From positions 1,054,001-1,118,000 of the forward strand of contig NZ_CAJPUX010000001.1 in NCBI RefSeq assembly GCF_905397285.1: 64,000 nucleotides of DNA. The letters are read 5' to 3'. A program made the translations under genes and the position numbers. The stretch comes from Cupriavidus plantarum. GTDB taxonomy: Bacteria; Pseudomonadota; Gammaproteobacteria; Burkholderiales; Burkholderiaceae. The notes under the pieces are model-generated. The model saw only the letters and a program-made list of their open reading frames with translations, was not told the DNA's origin and did no database searches. This document shows, piece after piece, positions 7,832 through 16,125 of the stretch (positions within the stretch are counted from its first letter, which is position 1; each line of letters begins with the position of its first letter).

Positions 7832-9610
7832 ATGAAGCACGATGCCCGCATCAACCGTTTGCCCCTCACGAGGGAGCAGAGATATTTCGCCGCGTGCTGG
7901 TTCAACATGGTTCACGCGCACTCCCTGGACTCGCATCGCGTAAGGGTCATGCATGGGCTCAATATCATCGAGGAGTTCCTTCGGCTGTGTAGCATTTCAC
8001 ATGGCAAGGACGATCGCCTGCCTGTAGGCAGAGAGGCGGTCGTCATCCTGAAGCAGGATGCAGTACTGCAGCGAGGCAGACTGCATGTGCCGGCCACGAA
8101 GCTGCTCAAGTTGCTGGAGCCGTCGATATTGAACAAGGAGTCGCTTGAATCCCAGCGCCTCTTGCTGGATTCCTATTCGCGGGAGTTTGTCGATGCGCTG
8201 CAGGAGCATTATCTGCCTGAGCTACTCAGGTATCTCAAGATGGCGCTCCTCGATCCGGACGGGCGTCCGGAAGCTGAACGATTCGCGGAGATTCATTCAC
8301 TGACTGGCAGTCTGCTTAGCCGGCTGTTAGCCGATGGCCAAAGTCTCGAGGGTCTCTTCCAGCTATACCGGCAGACGTTGGTGAAAGACAATGGCCCGGA
8401 GCCGTACTTGTTCGCGGAACGATTCGATATGCTGGTTGACATCATCTCATCGCCGGTCGTGAAATGGGACGTATGCTTTGCGGTGGATGGGATTACCGAT
8501 GTCGAGGCGTTCCCGACGTGCATCGGGGATATTGTCTTCTCCAAGGCGCTTCCGCCGGGAGCCGAGGTCCCGAGAAAGTTGCAAGCTCATGGGCATCGTC
8601 GATATGCCTCGGGGGTGGCGTGTGCTGCTGCGGCGCGGTCCGCGGGGACGCTGCTTCACGACCGCATCAATCGGGTGCTGGACCTTGTGCGATTCGAGTA
8701 CGACCAGGCCAACATTCAGATCTCCGACGAGTTCGTAATCAGGCGCGCTGACGAGGGCGGTCGATGGCGTGTTCTCCCAATTCCCAAAGTGGTGCCGAAT
8801 CCCCGCGCGACGATGACTAGCGAGGAACTTTCCGCATTCACCGAAGGCGTCGATAGGCTTGTCACAGGCGACCGCTTCTCCGAAGAAGGGCGCGATCGTG
8901 TGCTTTCCGCCTTTCGGCTGTACCGGGTGGGCGCGGACAATCGCAGCTTCGAGAACAAGCTGGTCAACTGGTGGACCGGGCTGGAGTATCTGGCCAAGGG
9001 GGCGTCGTCTGGCGGCTCAATTGCAGTTGTCGTCGAGAACAGCGTGATTCCATTGCTGTTGGGCGCTTCGTTGCATAGCAAACTGGATGCCTGCCGCTCC
9101 ATCCTGATCGAGCATTCTGTTGATCTGCTCGATGCGGGCACTCGGGCGCCTATCGATCTGAAACCGCTTCCCAGCACAAAACTCGCCGCTCTCTTCTGCG
9201 ATCCGGGCCACACTGCGCGCATTGCAGAGGGGCTAGTGGAACAGCCACTCGTAGCGGCGTGGGCCGAGCAGTTGTTGGGCAACCTCAGAGATCCAGACGC
9301 GTTGCATGGCATGATGACAAAATCGGAACAACGGCTGCGCTGGCATTTGCAACGTCTCTACCGTGCGCGTTGCGATATCGTACACAGCGCCTGCAGATTC
9401 GTGAACGTGTCGTTGCTATGCGCAAATCTTGAGGCGTATCTCAAAGCGGTTCTTAGTGCGATCCTCGCTGGCTTTAGCCGTATCGCTACGCTTGTGACAC
9501 CGCAGGAGTTCTTCATCCGATCCGAACACGAATACCGGGAGGCGATGCGGGCCTTGAAAGCGGGGGATACCACGGTGATGTTCGAGTGGATCGATCCGGT
9601 CAAGCTATAG
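7832..9610 (+). CDS. Large HEPN-domain protein (ApeA-like HEPN), candidate defence gene
   Basis: A 592-aa protein of uncertain role. Near the C-terminus is RLYRARCDIVHSA (about 508-520): Arg513 and His518 form the R-x4-H motif of HEPN domains, many of which are metal-independent RNases in abortive infection and toxin systems. An upstream NWWTGLEYL helix is also typical of the ApeA-like HEPN family. The N-terminal 380 residues have no domain I recognise and no membrane segment. I chose the ATG at 7832; a TTG at 7781 is possible. The gene stands alone between a LysR and a convergent TetR gene, and its codon thirds look less GC-rich than the surroundings, which suggests transfer. Whether it cuts RNA is inference. 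Confidence 0.6.
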   Translation: MKHDARINRLPLTREQRYFAACWFNMVHAHSLDSHRVRVMHGLNIIEEFLRLCSISHGKDDRLPVGREAVVILKQDAVLQRGRLHVPATKLLKLLEPSILNKESLESQRLLLDSYSREFVDALQEHYLPELLRYLKMALLDPDGRPEAERFAEIHSLTGSLLSRLLADGQSLEGLFQLYRQTLVKDNGPEPYLFAERFDMLVDIISSPVVKWDVCFAVDGITDVEAFPTCIGDIVFSKALPPGAEVPRKLQAHGHRRYASGVACAAAARSAGTLLHDRINRVLDLVRFEYDQANIQISDEFVIRRADEGGRWRVLPIPKVVPNPRATMTSEELSAFTEGVDRLVTGDRFSEEGRDRVLSAFRLYRVGADNRSFENKLVNWWTGLEYLAKGASSGGSIAVVVENSVIPLLLGASLHSKLDACRSILIEHSVDLLDAGTRAPIDLKPLPSTKLAALFCDPGHTARIAEGLVEQPLVAAWAEQLLGNLRDPDALHGMMTKSEQRLRWHLQRLYRARCDIVHSACRFVNVSLLCANLEAYLKAVLSAILAGFSRIATLVTPQEFFIRSEHEYREAMRALKAGDTTVMFEWIDPVKL

Positions 9611-9629
9611 CTCTGGCGGAGACGAGAGA

Positions 9630-10361
9630 TCACCGTTTGCGGCTTCGCCGCGGTTGAGTGCCCTCGGTCTCCGCGATCATTTCCCGGATGCCGGCCGCGG
9701 CGAAGCGTACGAGGCCGGAGTAATGGGACGTTGATTTAGGAGTGCGCGCTGAAGCGCCGAGGCGCTCGGCGCGGCCGTTTAGTGCGTGGGCCTGCTGCCT
9801 GGCGCCGACGGAGAAGAGGTAGGCCCAGACGGCATTCTCGCGCGAGATGGCGGGCAGTACGGTCTGGATCGCGTCGATGAAGCGCTCGGCGATGGGGTCG
9901 TAGTACTGCTCGCGCAGCCGTCGCGAACGTTCGTCGCTGCCGAGGCTGATGGCCGCGACCATTTGCACATACAGCGCGAGATTTTCGGCGTCCTCTCCGC
10001 GAAAGATTTCGGACAGCGGGGTGAACGCGATCGTCAGTACATCTTCGACGGTGGCCGGGGTGGTGCCGGCAAACAGCGCGTCGAGCAATTCCCCGCGATG
10101 CTGGTTAATGGCCGCGGAGCGTCGTTCGAAGACGGCTTCGTACAGACGGTCCTTGGACGCGTAGTGATAGTGGAGCAGCGCCTGCGCCACGCCCGCGTCT
10201 TCCGCGATCTGGCGCATGCTCGCTCCCGCGTAGCCATGTGTGCCGAAGACACGCTCGGCGGCGTTGAGAATCGCGGCGATCCGCGACCCGCCCTGGGGCC
10301 GGTTGTCTTCCTCACGCGCTTCGTCGGCGGCCGAGGGCTTTCGTGCACGGGTGGTTTTCAT
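9630..10361 (-). CDS. TetR-family repressor of the molybdenum hydroxylase/C-C hydrolase island
   Basis: A 243-aa TetR regulator. The helix-turn-helix region is at about 30-75 (ILNAAERVFGTHGYAGASMR, then DAGVAQALLHYHYASKDRLY). A basic tail (TQPRRSRKR) ends the protein. The ATG at 10361 (MKTTRARKP) is preferred over the upstream start at 10421 because the latter would translate the operator-like half-site. It lies beside the Bug receptor and C-C hydrolase genes. The motif TGACTGATC, found as full palindromes at the promoters of the hydrolase, the carrier/molybdenum hydroxylase operon and the cupin gene, occurs as a half-site 27 bp before this start. That makes it the best candidate regulator and suggests autoregulation. 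Confidence 0.82.
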   Translation of the reverse strand: MKTTRARKPSAADEAREEDNRPQGGSRIAAILNAAERVFGTHGYAGASMRQIAEDAGVAQALLHYHYASKDRLYEAVFERRSAAINQHRGELLDALFAGTTPATVEDVLTIAFTPLSEIFRGEDAENLALYVQMVAAISLGSDERSRRLREQYYDPIAERFIDAIQTVLPAISRENAVWAYLFSVGARQQAHALNGRAERLGASARTPKSTSHYSGLVRFAAAGIREMIAETEGTQPRRSRKR

Positions 10362-10387
10362 GGTCTGTCGGGCGTGGCTATTTGGTT

Positions 10388-10398
10388 GATCAGTCAGT
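10388..10398. promoter_or_regulatory. Half-site of the shared TetR operator before tetR
   Basis: GATCAGTCAGT matches one half of the palindrome found at 12296-12313. The other half is degenerate here. It lies 27 bp upstream of the TetR start, consistent with weaker self-repression. Confidence 0.45.
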
Positions 10399-10482
10399 AC
10401 TGGGATGGAAGGATAGCGCACGTCGCGGTTCTAAAAAAGCGTCGCGTGCGCGTGCAAGACACGGTCATTGGTTCAGCGATTT

Positions 10483-11481
10483 TCAGAGCTTGATGCCCGC
10501 GCGCCTGACGGCATCGGCCCAGCGCGCCGTATCCGTCTCGATCATCGCGCCGAAGTCGTGGCGGGCGTCGCCGCCCGGCAGCAGGGACTGCGGCGTCAGC
10601 GCCTGGTCGATGAAGGCCTTCTCCTGTAACAGCGCGCTGACGTCTCGATGGATCTTGTCCAGCACGGCAGGGGGCGTGTCCTTCGGTGCCGCCAATCCAA
10701 ACCACGTGTTCACCGCGAAGCCCGGCACACCGGACTCGGCGACCGTCGGCAAGTCGGGCCGGAAGGCCACGCGCTTGTCCGTCGCCACGGCGAGGATGCG
10801 CACCTTCCCGGCCTTCTCGTAGGTTTCGAACGCGCCAAGCGTGCCGATGTACGCACTGACCTGGCCGCCGATCATGTCGGTGACCACCTGCGACGTGCCC
10901 TTGTAGGGCACGTGCAGCATGCGTGCGCCGCTGCGTTGGAGAAACTGCTCCATCGCCACATGCGGGTACGAACCCGCGCCAAGCGAGCCGTATGCGGTGT
11001 CGGGATGGGTCTTGAGGTAGGCGAGGAATTCGCCCACGGTCTTCGCGGGCACCCGGGTCGAGACGGCGAGTATCGGTATCTGTCGCGCGACAATGGTGAT
11101 GGGCGCGAAGTCGCGTTTGGGGGAATACGACATCCTCGGGTAGAGCGCCGGCAGGATGACGAAGGGCGCGCTATCCGACAGCACGAGCGTGTAGCCATCG
11201 GGCGCGGCCTTCGCCACGTAATCGACGCCAATCATGCCTGACGCGCCGCCGCGGTTCTCGACGACGACTGGCTGCTTCCACACGGCGCCGAGGCGATTCG
11301 CGAGGCTTCGCGCCACCGCATCGGTCGCGCCGCCGGCCGTGTACGGTACGACGATCTTCACCACGCGGACGGGGAAGGAGGCGCGATCACCGGTTGCATC
11401 CCTCGCCGACGCGGTGCCGTTGCCCGCAACGAACAGAAGCGCCCCGGCGGCCGCGAGGCATCTTCGGACGAGCGGTCTCAA
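10483..11481 (-). CDS. Bug-family tripartite tricarboxylate transporter substrate-binding protein
   Basis: A 332-aa periplasmic receptor of the Bug (TctC-like) family, strongly expanded in Cupriavidus and Bordetella. A signal peptide is evident (RRCLAAAGALLFVAGNGTASA), followed by the hallmark VKIVVPYTAGGATDAVARSL and ENRGGASGMIGVDYVAKAAP. It normally delivers a carboxylate to a TctAB membrane pair, which is not in this window. Its start overlaps the end of the upstream C-C hydrolase gene by 4 nt (ATGA), so the two are co-translated. The island also has an MFS carrier, so this receptor may act in sensing or use remote TctAB. Confidence 0.9.
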   Translation of the reverse strand: MRPLVRRCLAAAGALLFVAGNGTASARDATGDRASFPVRVVKIVVPYTAGGATDAVARSLANRLGAVWKQPVVVENRGGASGMIGVDYVAKAAPDGYTLVLSDSAPFVILPALYPRMSYSPKRDFAPITIVARQIPILAVSTRVPAKTVGEFLAYLKTHPDTAYGSLGAGSYPHVAMEQFLQRSGARMLHVPYKGTSQVVTDMIGGQVSAYIGTLGAFETYEKAGKVRILAVATDKRVAFRPDLPTVAESGVPGFAVNTWFGLAAPKDTPPAVLDKIHRDVSALLQEKAFIDQALTPQSLLPGGDARHDFGAMIETDTARWADAVRRAGIKL

Positions 11482-12239
11482 GCTGGCTCCTTCATCCGCG
11501 CGACGCCCTCCAGAGCCAGCCCGTATCCCAGCACGTCATGGAGGCGGCCCTTGAGCTCCTGATTCAGGCACGTGCGCGTGTAGCGACGGACCAGGCGCGG
11601 CTGGCGCAGCATCTGCGCGGCGAGTTCGCGGGCGCGCGGCAGCAGATCGCCGGCCGGCATGACTTCATTGACGAGACCCATCTCCTTCGCCTCGCTGGCG
11701 GAGATGGACTGGCCGGTGTACAGGAAGTAGTGACCGCGCGCGCGGCCCATCAGCAGCGGCATGATCAGGTGCATGCCGTCGCCCGGCACCATGCCGCCCT
11801 GAAAGTGCGCGGTGTCCTGCAACAGCGCGGTGTCCGATGCCAGCACGATATCGCCGAGCAGGGGAATCTCGCAATGCCGCACGGCGGGGCCGTTGATGAT
11901 GCTGATGACGGGCGCCTCGATGTTCAGCAGATTGATCAGGAGGTGCTTCGCCTCCCAGTAGATCGGATCGTAGATCGTCGGCGTCATCGAGTTCCGGTTC
12001 TGATGCATGCCCGGCGCGATGGCGGGGCCGCTGAACGCGTCGCCCGTGCCGGTCATGATGACGACATCGTTTTCGCGGTCGCGCCCAACGTCCAGGAATG
12101 CCTGCTCGAATTCCCGGTGGGCCGTGAGGTTCCACACGAGCGGCTCGCCGTTGGTGTGGAAGTGCATCTCCAGGATGCCGTTGTCGCGCGTCATGCGGAT
12201 CGTTTCAAACTTGTTCGCGTATTCGTCGAAAGTGCTCAC
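11478..12239 (-). CDS. Crotonase-fold beta-diketone (C-C) hydrolase, 6-oxocamphor hydrolase-like
   Basis: A 253-aa crotonase-superfamily protein. It resembles Rhodococcus 6-oxocamphor hydrolase (CamK) throughout: EYANKFETIRM, LVWNLTAHREF, DRENDVVIMTGTG, INGPAVRHCEIP, AHFQGGMVPGDGMH and FLYTGQSISASEA. The residues I recall as catalytic there (His45, His122, His145, Asp154, Glu244) have counterparts His41, His122, His145, Asp154 and Glu244. That family splits a ring beta-diketone by a retro-Claisen reaction without CoA. I chose GTG 12239, which has GAGGA 7-8 nt upstream; the earlier ATG would lie inside the operator. It overlaps the Bug gene by 4 nt. An ordinary enoyl-CoA hydratase role is less likely because the usual Glu pair is not apparent. 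Confidence 0.82.
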   Translation of the reverse strand: MSTFDEYANKFETIRMTRDNGILEMHFHTNGEPLVWNLTAHREFEQAFLDVGRDRENDVVIMTGTGDAFSGPAIAPGMHQNRNSMTPTIYDPIYWEAKHLLINLLNIEAPVISIINGPAVRHCEIPLLGDIVLASDTALLQDTAHFQGGMVPGDGMHLIMPLLMGRARGHYFLYTGQSISASEAKEMGLVNEVMPAGDLLPRARELAAQMLRQPRLVRRYTRTCLNQELKGRLHDVLGYGLALEGVARMKEPA

Positions 12240-12284
12240 GAGATATTCCTCGGTTGATGGGTGAAAAGTCCTTCGCGTCGAACT

Positions 12285-12314
12285 ATAGTAGTATCTGACT
12301 GATCGATCAGTCAA
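12285..12314 (-). promoter_or_regulatory. Promoter and 18-bp palindromic operator of the C-C hydrolase-Bug operon
   Basis: TGACTGATCGATCAGTCA at 12296-12313 is a perfect 18-bp palindrome. On the minus strand its edge supplies TTGACT (12314-12309) as a -35 box, followed after 18 bp by TACTAT (12290-12285) as a -10. A bound TetR dimer would lie between -35 and -10. The GTG start is 46 bp further on. Confidence 0.7.
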
Positions 12315-12375
12315 TGAAGATTAGGGCCCATCGATCGCCAGGGCGCATAGGGGTTTTCCCCCTGGCGACGTGAAC

Positions 12376-12427
12376 TTGACCCGGACGGACGGCGTTGCCT
12401 ATGCTACTGACTGTTCGATCAGTCAGT
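12376..12427 (+). promoter_or_regulatory. Promoter and operator of the MFS/molybdenum hydroxylase operon
   Basis: TTGACC (12376-12381), an 18-bp spacer and TATGCT (12400-12405) form a sigma70-like promoter. Directly downstream, covering the expected transcription start, is the imperfect 22-bp palindrome 12406-12427 with core TGACTGTTCGATCAGTCA. It differs from the operator at 12296-12313 by one central base. Confidence 0.7.
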
Positions 12428-12448
12428 AAAATATATCCGGAGACACCG

Positions 12449-13765
12449 ATGATGAAAATGAGCGTTGAAGCAGTGCCCGCGGACGACCCTTCGCGGTCGC
12501 TCTACACAAAAGTTGCGTTGCGGCTCATCCCGCTACTGATCGTCTGCTATGTGATCGCGTACCTCGACCGCATCAATGTCGGGTTCGCGAAGCTGCAGAT
12601 GCAGGAAGCGTTGGGCTTCAGCGACGCCGTCTATGGGCTCGGCGCCGGCATCTTCTTTATCGGCTACTTCCTCTTCGAAGTGCCGAGCAATCTGCTGCTG
12701 CAGCGCATTGGAGCGCGCAAGACCATCGCGCGCATCATGATCTGCTGGGGCATCATCGGCTGCTGCATGGCTACCGTATCGACGCCCACCCAGTTCTATG
12801 TGATGCGCTTCCTGCTCGGCGTCTTCGAGGCGGGTTTCTTTCCCGGCGTGGTCTACTACCTGAGCAACTGGTTCCCGCGCGGACGGCGCGGACAGATCCT
12901 CGCACTGTTCATGACGGGCTTTCCCATCGCGGGCCTGATCGGCGGTCCCGTGTCAGGCTGGGCGATGTCGCGGCTCGCCGATGCCGCGAATCTCGCGGGG
13001 TGGCAGTGGCTGTACATCGTGGAGGCCGCGCCGGCGATCGTGCTGGGCCTCGTCGTCTGGTTCACGCTGGACGACAGCTTCGAGCGCGCCAGGTGGCTCG
13101 ACACGACGGAGAAGGATGCCCTCCGCGCGGAGTTGAAGGCCGATGGCGAACCCGCGCACTCGGGCGCTCACGGCCTGTGGAGAGAGGTGCTGACCGATTC
13201 CAGGGTGTACCGGATCTGCTTCGCCTACTTCACGTTCATCTGCGGAACGTATGCGCTGAGCTTCTGGTTGCCGACGGTGCTCAAGACGGCCGGCGCGACC
13301 GACGTCGTGCATATCGGATGGCTGTCGGCCATTCCGTACGGTATCGCCGCGGTGGGCATGGTACTGATCTGCCGCAGTTCGGACAGGATGCTGGAGCGAC
13401 GCGTGCACGGCGCGTTGTCCGCGATCGTCGGCGCCGTCGCGCTGGCGCTGTTGCCGACGTTCGCCCACGATCTGACGGCCACGCTCGTGCTCCTTGCCGT
13501 CGCGGCGACCACCGTTTTCGTGACGCTGCCGTTGCTGTGGTCGATGGCGTCGGACTACCTGGCCGGTTCGCCGGCCGCCGCCGGCGCCATTGCATTGATC
13601 AATAGCTTCGGTCTGCTGGGCGGGTTCGTGAGTCCGTTTGCGATGGGCTGGCTGAAGACGTGGACCGGTACGCTCAACAGCGGGCTTTACCTGATGACGG
13701 GGCTGCTCGCCTGCGGCGCCGTGACGATGCTGTGTGTGAAGGTGCAGCGGGGGAGGGCGGCATGA
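12449..13765 (+). CDS. MFS transporter, anion:cation symporter type
   Basis: A 438-aa carrier with 12 hydrophobic helices. The first loop region IAYLDRINVGFAKLQMQEAL and EVPSNLLLQRIGARKTIARI are typical of the ACS branch of MFS, which imports organic anions such as tartrate, galactonate, phthalate or 4-hydroxyphenylacetate with protons. ATG 12449 follows GGAG (12439-12442) at 6 nt; a second ATG at 12452 is equally possible. It is the first gene of the operator-controlled operon and overlaps the molybdenum subunit gene by 4 nt. It probably imports the pathway substrate or an acidic intermediate. Confidence 0.88.
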   Translation: MMKMSVEAVPADDPSRSLYTKVALRLIPLLIVCYVIAYLDRINVGFAKLQMQEALGFSDAVYGLGAGIFFIGYFLFEVPSNLLLQRIGARKTIARIMICWGIIGCCMATVSTPTQFYVMRFLLGVFEAGFFPGVVYYLSNWFPRGRRGQILALFMTGFPIAGLIGGPVSGWAMSRLADAANLAGWQWLYIVEAAPAIVLGLVVWFTLDDSFERARWLDTTEKDALRAELKADGEPAHSGAHGLWREVLTDSRVYRICFAYFTFICGTYALSFWLPTVLKTAGATDVVHIGWLSAIPYGIAAVGMVLICRSSDRMLERRVHGALSAIVGAVALALLPTFAHDLTATLVLLAVAATTVFVTLPLLWSMASDYLAGSPAAAGAIALINSFGLLGGFVSPFAMGWLKTWTGTLNSGLYLMTGLLACGAVTMLCVKVQRGRAA

Positions 13766-16125
13766 CGGAGAGCGTGCCGCGTTCCATCGTCACACGTCTG
13801 GATGGGGATCGCTTCGTATCCGGGAGCGTCGCCTACAGTGCCGACCTGATACCGGCCGGCGCGCTTCACCTCGCCATCGTGCGCAGCGTGCATGCCAATG
13901 CCACGATCGTATCGATCGATATGAGGGCTGCGCTCGGCATGCCGGGGGTCGTGGCGGGACTCACCGGTGCCGAGGCCGCGGCGCTGTGCGACGCCATGCC
14001 GGCCGCCATGGCGCTGCCCGCGGCCGCCGCACGCGGGCCATTGCAAAGCCGCTGCCTCGCCGTGGGGCAGGCCGTCTATTACGGACAGCCCGTGGCGGCG
14101 GTGGTGGCCAACTCCGTGCATGCCGCGCAGGCGGCTGCCGGGAAGGTGGCCGTCGAGTATGCCGTGCATGCGCCGACGATCAGCGCGAGCGCGGCGCTGC
14201 GCGACGATGCCTCCATCGTGCAGCCGGGCTGGGAGACCAACCTGCTCATGCGCGACCGCATTCGCGCCGGCAACGCGGACGACGCTTTCGCTCGTGCCGC
14301 CTATGTCGTCGAGGGCACGATGACGATCGCGCCGTCGACCAGCGCGCCCATCGAGCCGCTTTGCTACGTCGGCGAATGGGATCGCCGGACCCGGCGCTAC
14401 GTGCTCACCGGCACCTTCCAGAACCCGCATACGAGCCGGTGGCTCGTCGCGGCCGCGCTGCGCGTGAAGGAGTCGCAGGTGCGCGTCGTCGCGCCGGCCA
14501 TCGGGGGAACGTTCGGGCTCAAGATGGCCGGGCATCCGGAGGAGGTTCTGGTCGCGCTCTTCAGCAAGCTCACCGGGCGCCCGGTGGCATGGACCGAGGA
14601 GCGGCGGGAAACGCTGCTCGCGGGCGCCCGTTCGCAGCATCACACCTTCGCGCTAGCGGCGGACGCGCACGGCAAGCTCATCGGATGGCGCGACGATATC
14701 CTCGTGGATGTGGGGATCATCGCGGCGGGCCACAGCTGGGCCATGGCGCTGGTGACGCCGGCCGTGTTCCCGACGGTCTATGCGATCGAACACTGCGACG
14801 TGGCGTGCGCGCTGGCGATCACCAACCATGCGCCGTGGCAGGCGATACGCGGTTACGGCAAGGAGATTGGCAACCTCGTCATCGAGCGTGCCATCGACCT
14901 GATGGCGCGGCGAACGGGCATCGATCCCGTCGAGCTACGCCGCCGCAATCTCGTTCCGAAGGAGGCGCTGCCGCGTTTGCTGCCTTCCGGTTTGAATGTC
15001 GACAGCGGCAACTACCCCGCCGCGTTGGCGCAACTGCGGGAGCTCTTCGGCTACGACGCGTGGCGAGCGCGGGCGCGCGACACGCGGGCGGATGCTGTCC
15101 GGATCGGGATCGGTGTCGCGTTTGAACTGACGCCGGAGGGCGGTGCGCGGCCCGGCAATTTCCCGAATGGTTACGAGACATCGACGGTGCGGCTGACCCC
15201 ATCGGGCGATATTCAGGTGCTGACGGGCGTGACCTCGCCAGGCAGTGGGAGCGACACCGGCATCGCCCAGATGGTGGCCGGCGAGCTCGGCCTGCGCGTG
15301 GATCAGGTGACGGTGACGCAGGGCGACACCGACGTGACGCCCGTGGGCACCGGCAACGCGAGCAGCCGGGCGCTGATGTACGGCGGCACCGCCGCGCTGC
15401 TTGCCGCGCGCGATCTGCGCGACAAGCTGGCGATGTGCGCCGCCAACATGCTGGGCGGCAGCGCGGCGGATATCAAGCTACGCGATGGGTTGGCATGGCG
15501 CGGCGATACGGGGCAGAGCGTGTCCATCGCCGACATCGCGCTGGGCGTCCACGTGCGGCCCTTCACGGTCGCGGCGGATGTGGTGCTGCCGCTCGAGGTG
15601 ACGCGGAGTTTCACGCCTGCCAATGTGCGCGTCGAACCGGATGCGCAGGGCCGCATCGCCACCTATCCCACGTTTTCGTACTCGGCGCATGCCGTGGCGA
15701 TCGAGGTCGATACCGAACTCGGCAACGCCCGCGTGCTCGACTACGCGGTGGTTCATGATTGCGGCGTCATGATCAATCCGATGCTCGTGGAAGGGCAGAT
15801 CCGGGGCGCGGTCGCCATGGGGATTGGCACCGCGCTGTGGGAGGAACTCAAGTATGACGGCGAGCACCGGATGATCACCGACCGGTTCAAGAGCTACCTG
15901 TTGCCGCGCGCGACGGATCTGCCGCCAATACGGGTGGGCCACCTCACGACGCCCAATCCGTTTCATCCGCTCGGCATGAAAGGGGCAGGCGAGTCGGGCG
16001 TGGGCGGCGCGCTCGCGGCGGCGTTCAATGCGGTGGCGGATGCGCTGGGCGACGACGCGCGGCTCGAGCATGTGCCGGCCAGTCCGGCGCGCGTGATCGC
16101 AGCATTGAATGGGAGGCCCGCATGA
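13762..16125 (+). CDS. Molybdenum hydroxylase large subunit (xanthine dehydrogenase family)
   Basis: A 787-aa molybdopterin-binding subunit. Family marks in order: FVSGSVAYSADL near residue 20; VGQAVYYGQPVAAVVA near 95-110; PAIGGTFGLKMAGHPEEVLV near 247-265; PVGTGNASSRALMYGG near 529-544; and MKGAGESGVGGAL, where Glu744 is the conserved catalytic base. The cofactor contact loop reads RGYGKEIGN rather than RGxGRPE, a clear deviation in the substrate region. Enzymes of this family add water-derived oxygen to heterocycles or aldehydes; one, the cyclohexenone hydratase/dehydrogenase MhyADH of Alicycliphilus, hydrates a cyclic enone and oxidises the alcohol. Overlaps by 4 nt at both ends show tight coupling in the L-M-S operon. 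Confidence 0.9.
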   Translation: MTESVPRSIVTRLDGDRFVSGSVAYSADLIPAGALHLAIVRSVHANATIVSIDMRAALGMPGVVAGLTGAEAAALCDAMPAAMALPAAAARGPLQSRCLAVGQAVYYGQPVAAVVANSVHAAQAAAGKVAVEYAVHAPTISASAALRDDASIVQPGWETNLLMRDRIRAGNADDAFARAAYVVEGTMTIAPSTSAPIEPLCYVGEWDRRTRRYVLTGTFQNPHTSRWLVAAALRVKESQVRVVAPAIGGTFGLKMAGHPEEVLVALFSKLTGRPVAWTEERRETLLAGARSQHHTFALAADAHGKLIGWRDDILVDVGIIAAGHSWAMALVTPAVFPTVYAIEHCDVACALAITNHAPWQAIRGYGKEIGNLVIERAIDLMARRTGIDPVELRRRNLVPKEALPRLLPSGLNVDSGNYPAALAQLRELFGYDAWRARARDTRADAVRIGIGVAFELTPEGGARPGNFPNGYETSTVRLTPSGDIQVLTGVTSPGSGSDTGIAQMVAGELGLRVDQVTVTQGDTDVTPVGTGNASSRALMYGGTAALLAARDLRDKLAMCAANMLGGSAADIKLRDGLAWRGDTGQSVSIADIALGVHVRPFTVAADVVLPLEVTRSFTPANVRVEPDAQGRIATYPTFSYSAHAVAIEVDTELGNARVLDYAVVHDCGVMINPMLVEGQIRGAVAMGIGTALWEELKYDGEHRMITDRFKSYLLPRATDLPPIRVGHLTTPNPFHPLGMKGAGESGVGGALAAAFNAVADALGDDARLEHVPASPARVIAALNGRPA

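Noticed and set aside
12240..12314. Longer ATG start for the C-C hydrolase
   Set aside because: It would translate the operator palindrome; the GTG at 12239 has a good ribosome binding site and fits the family N-terminus.
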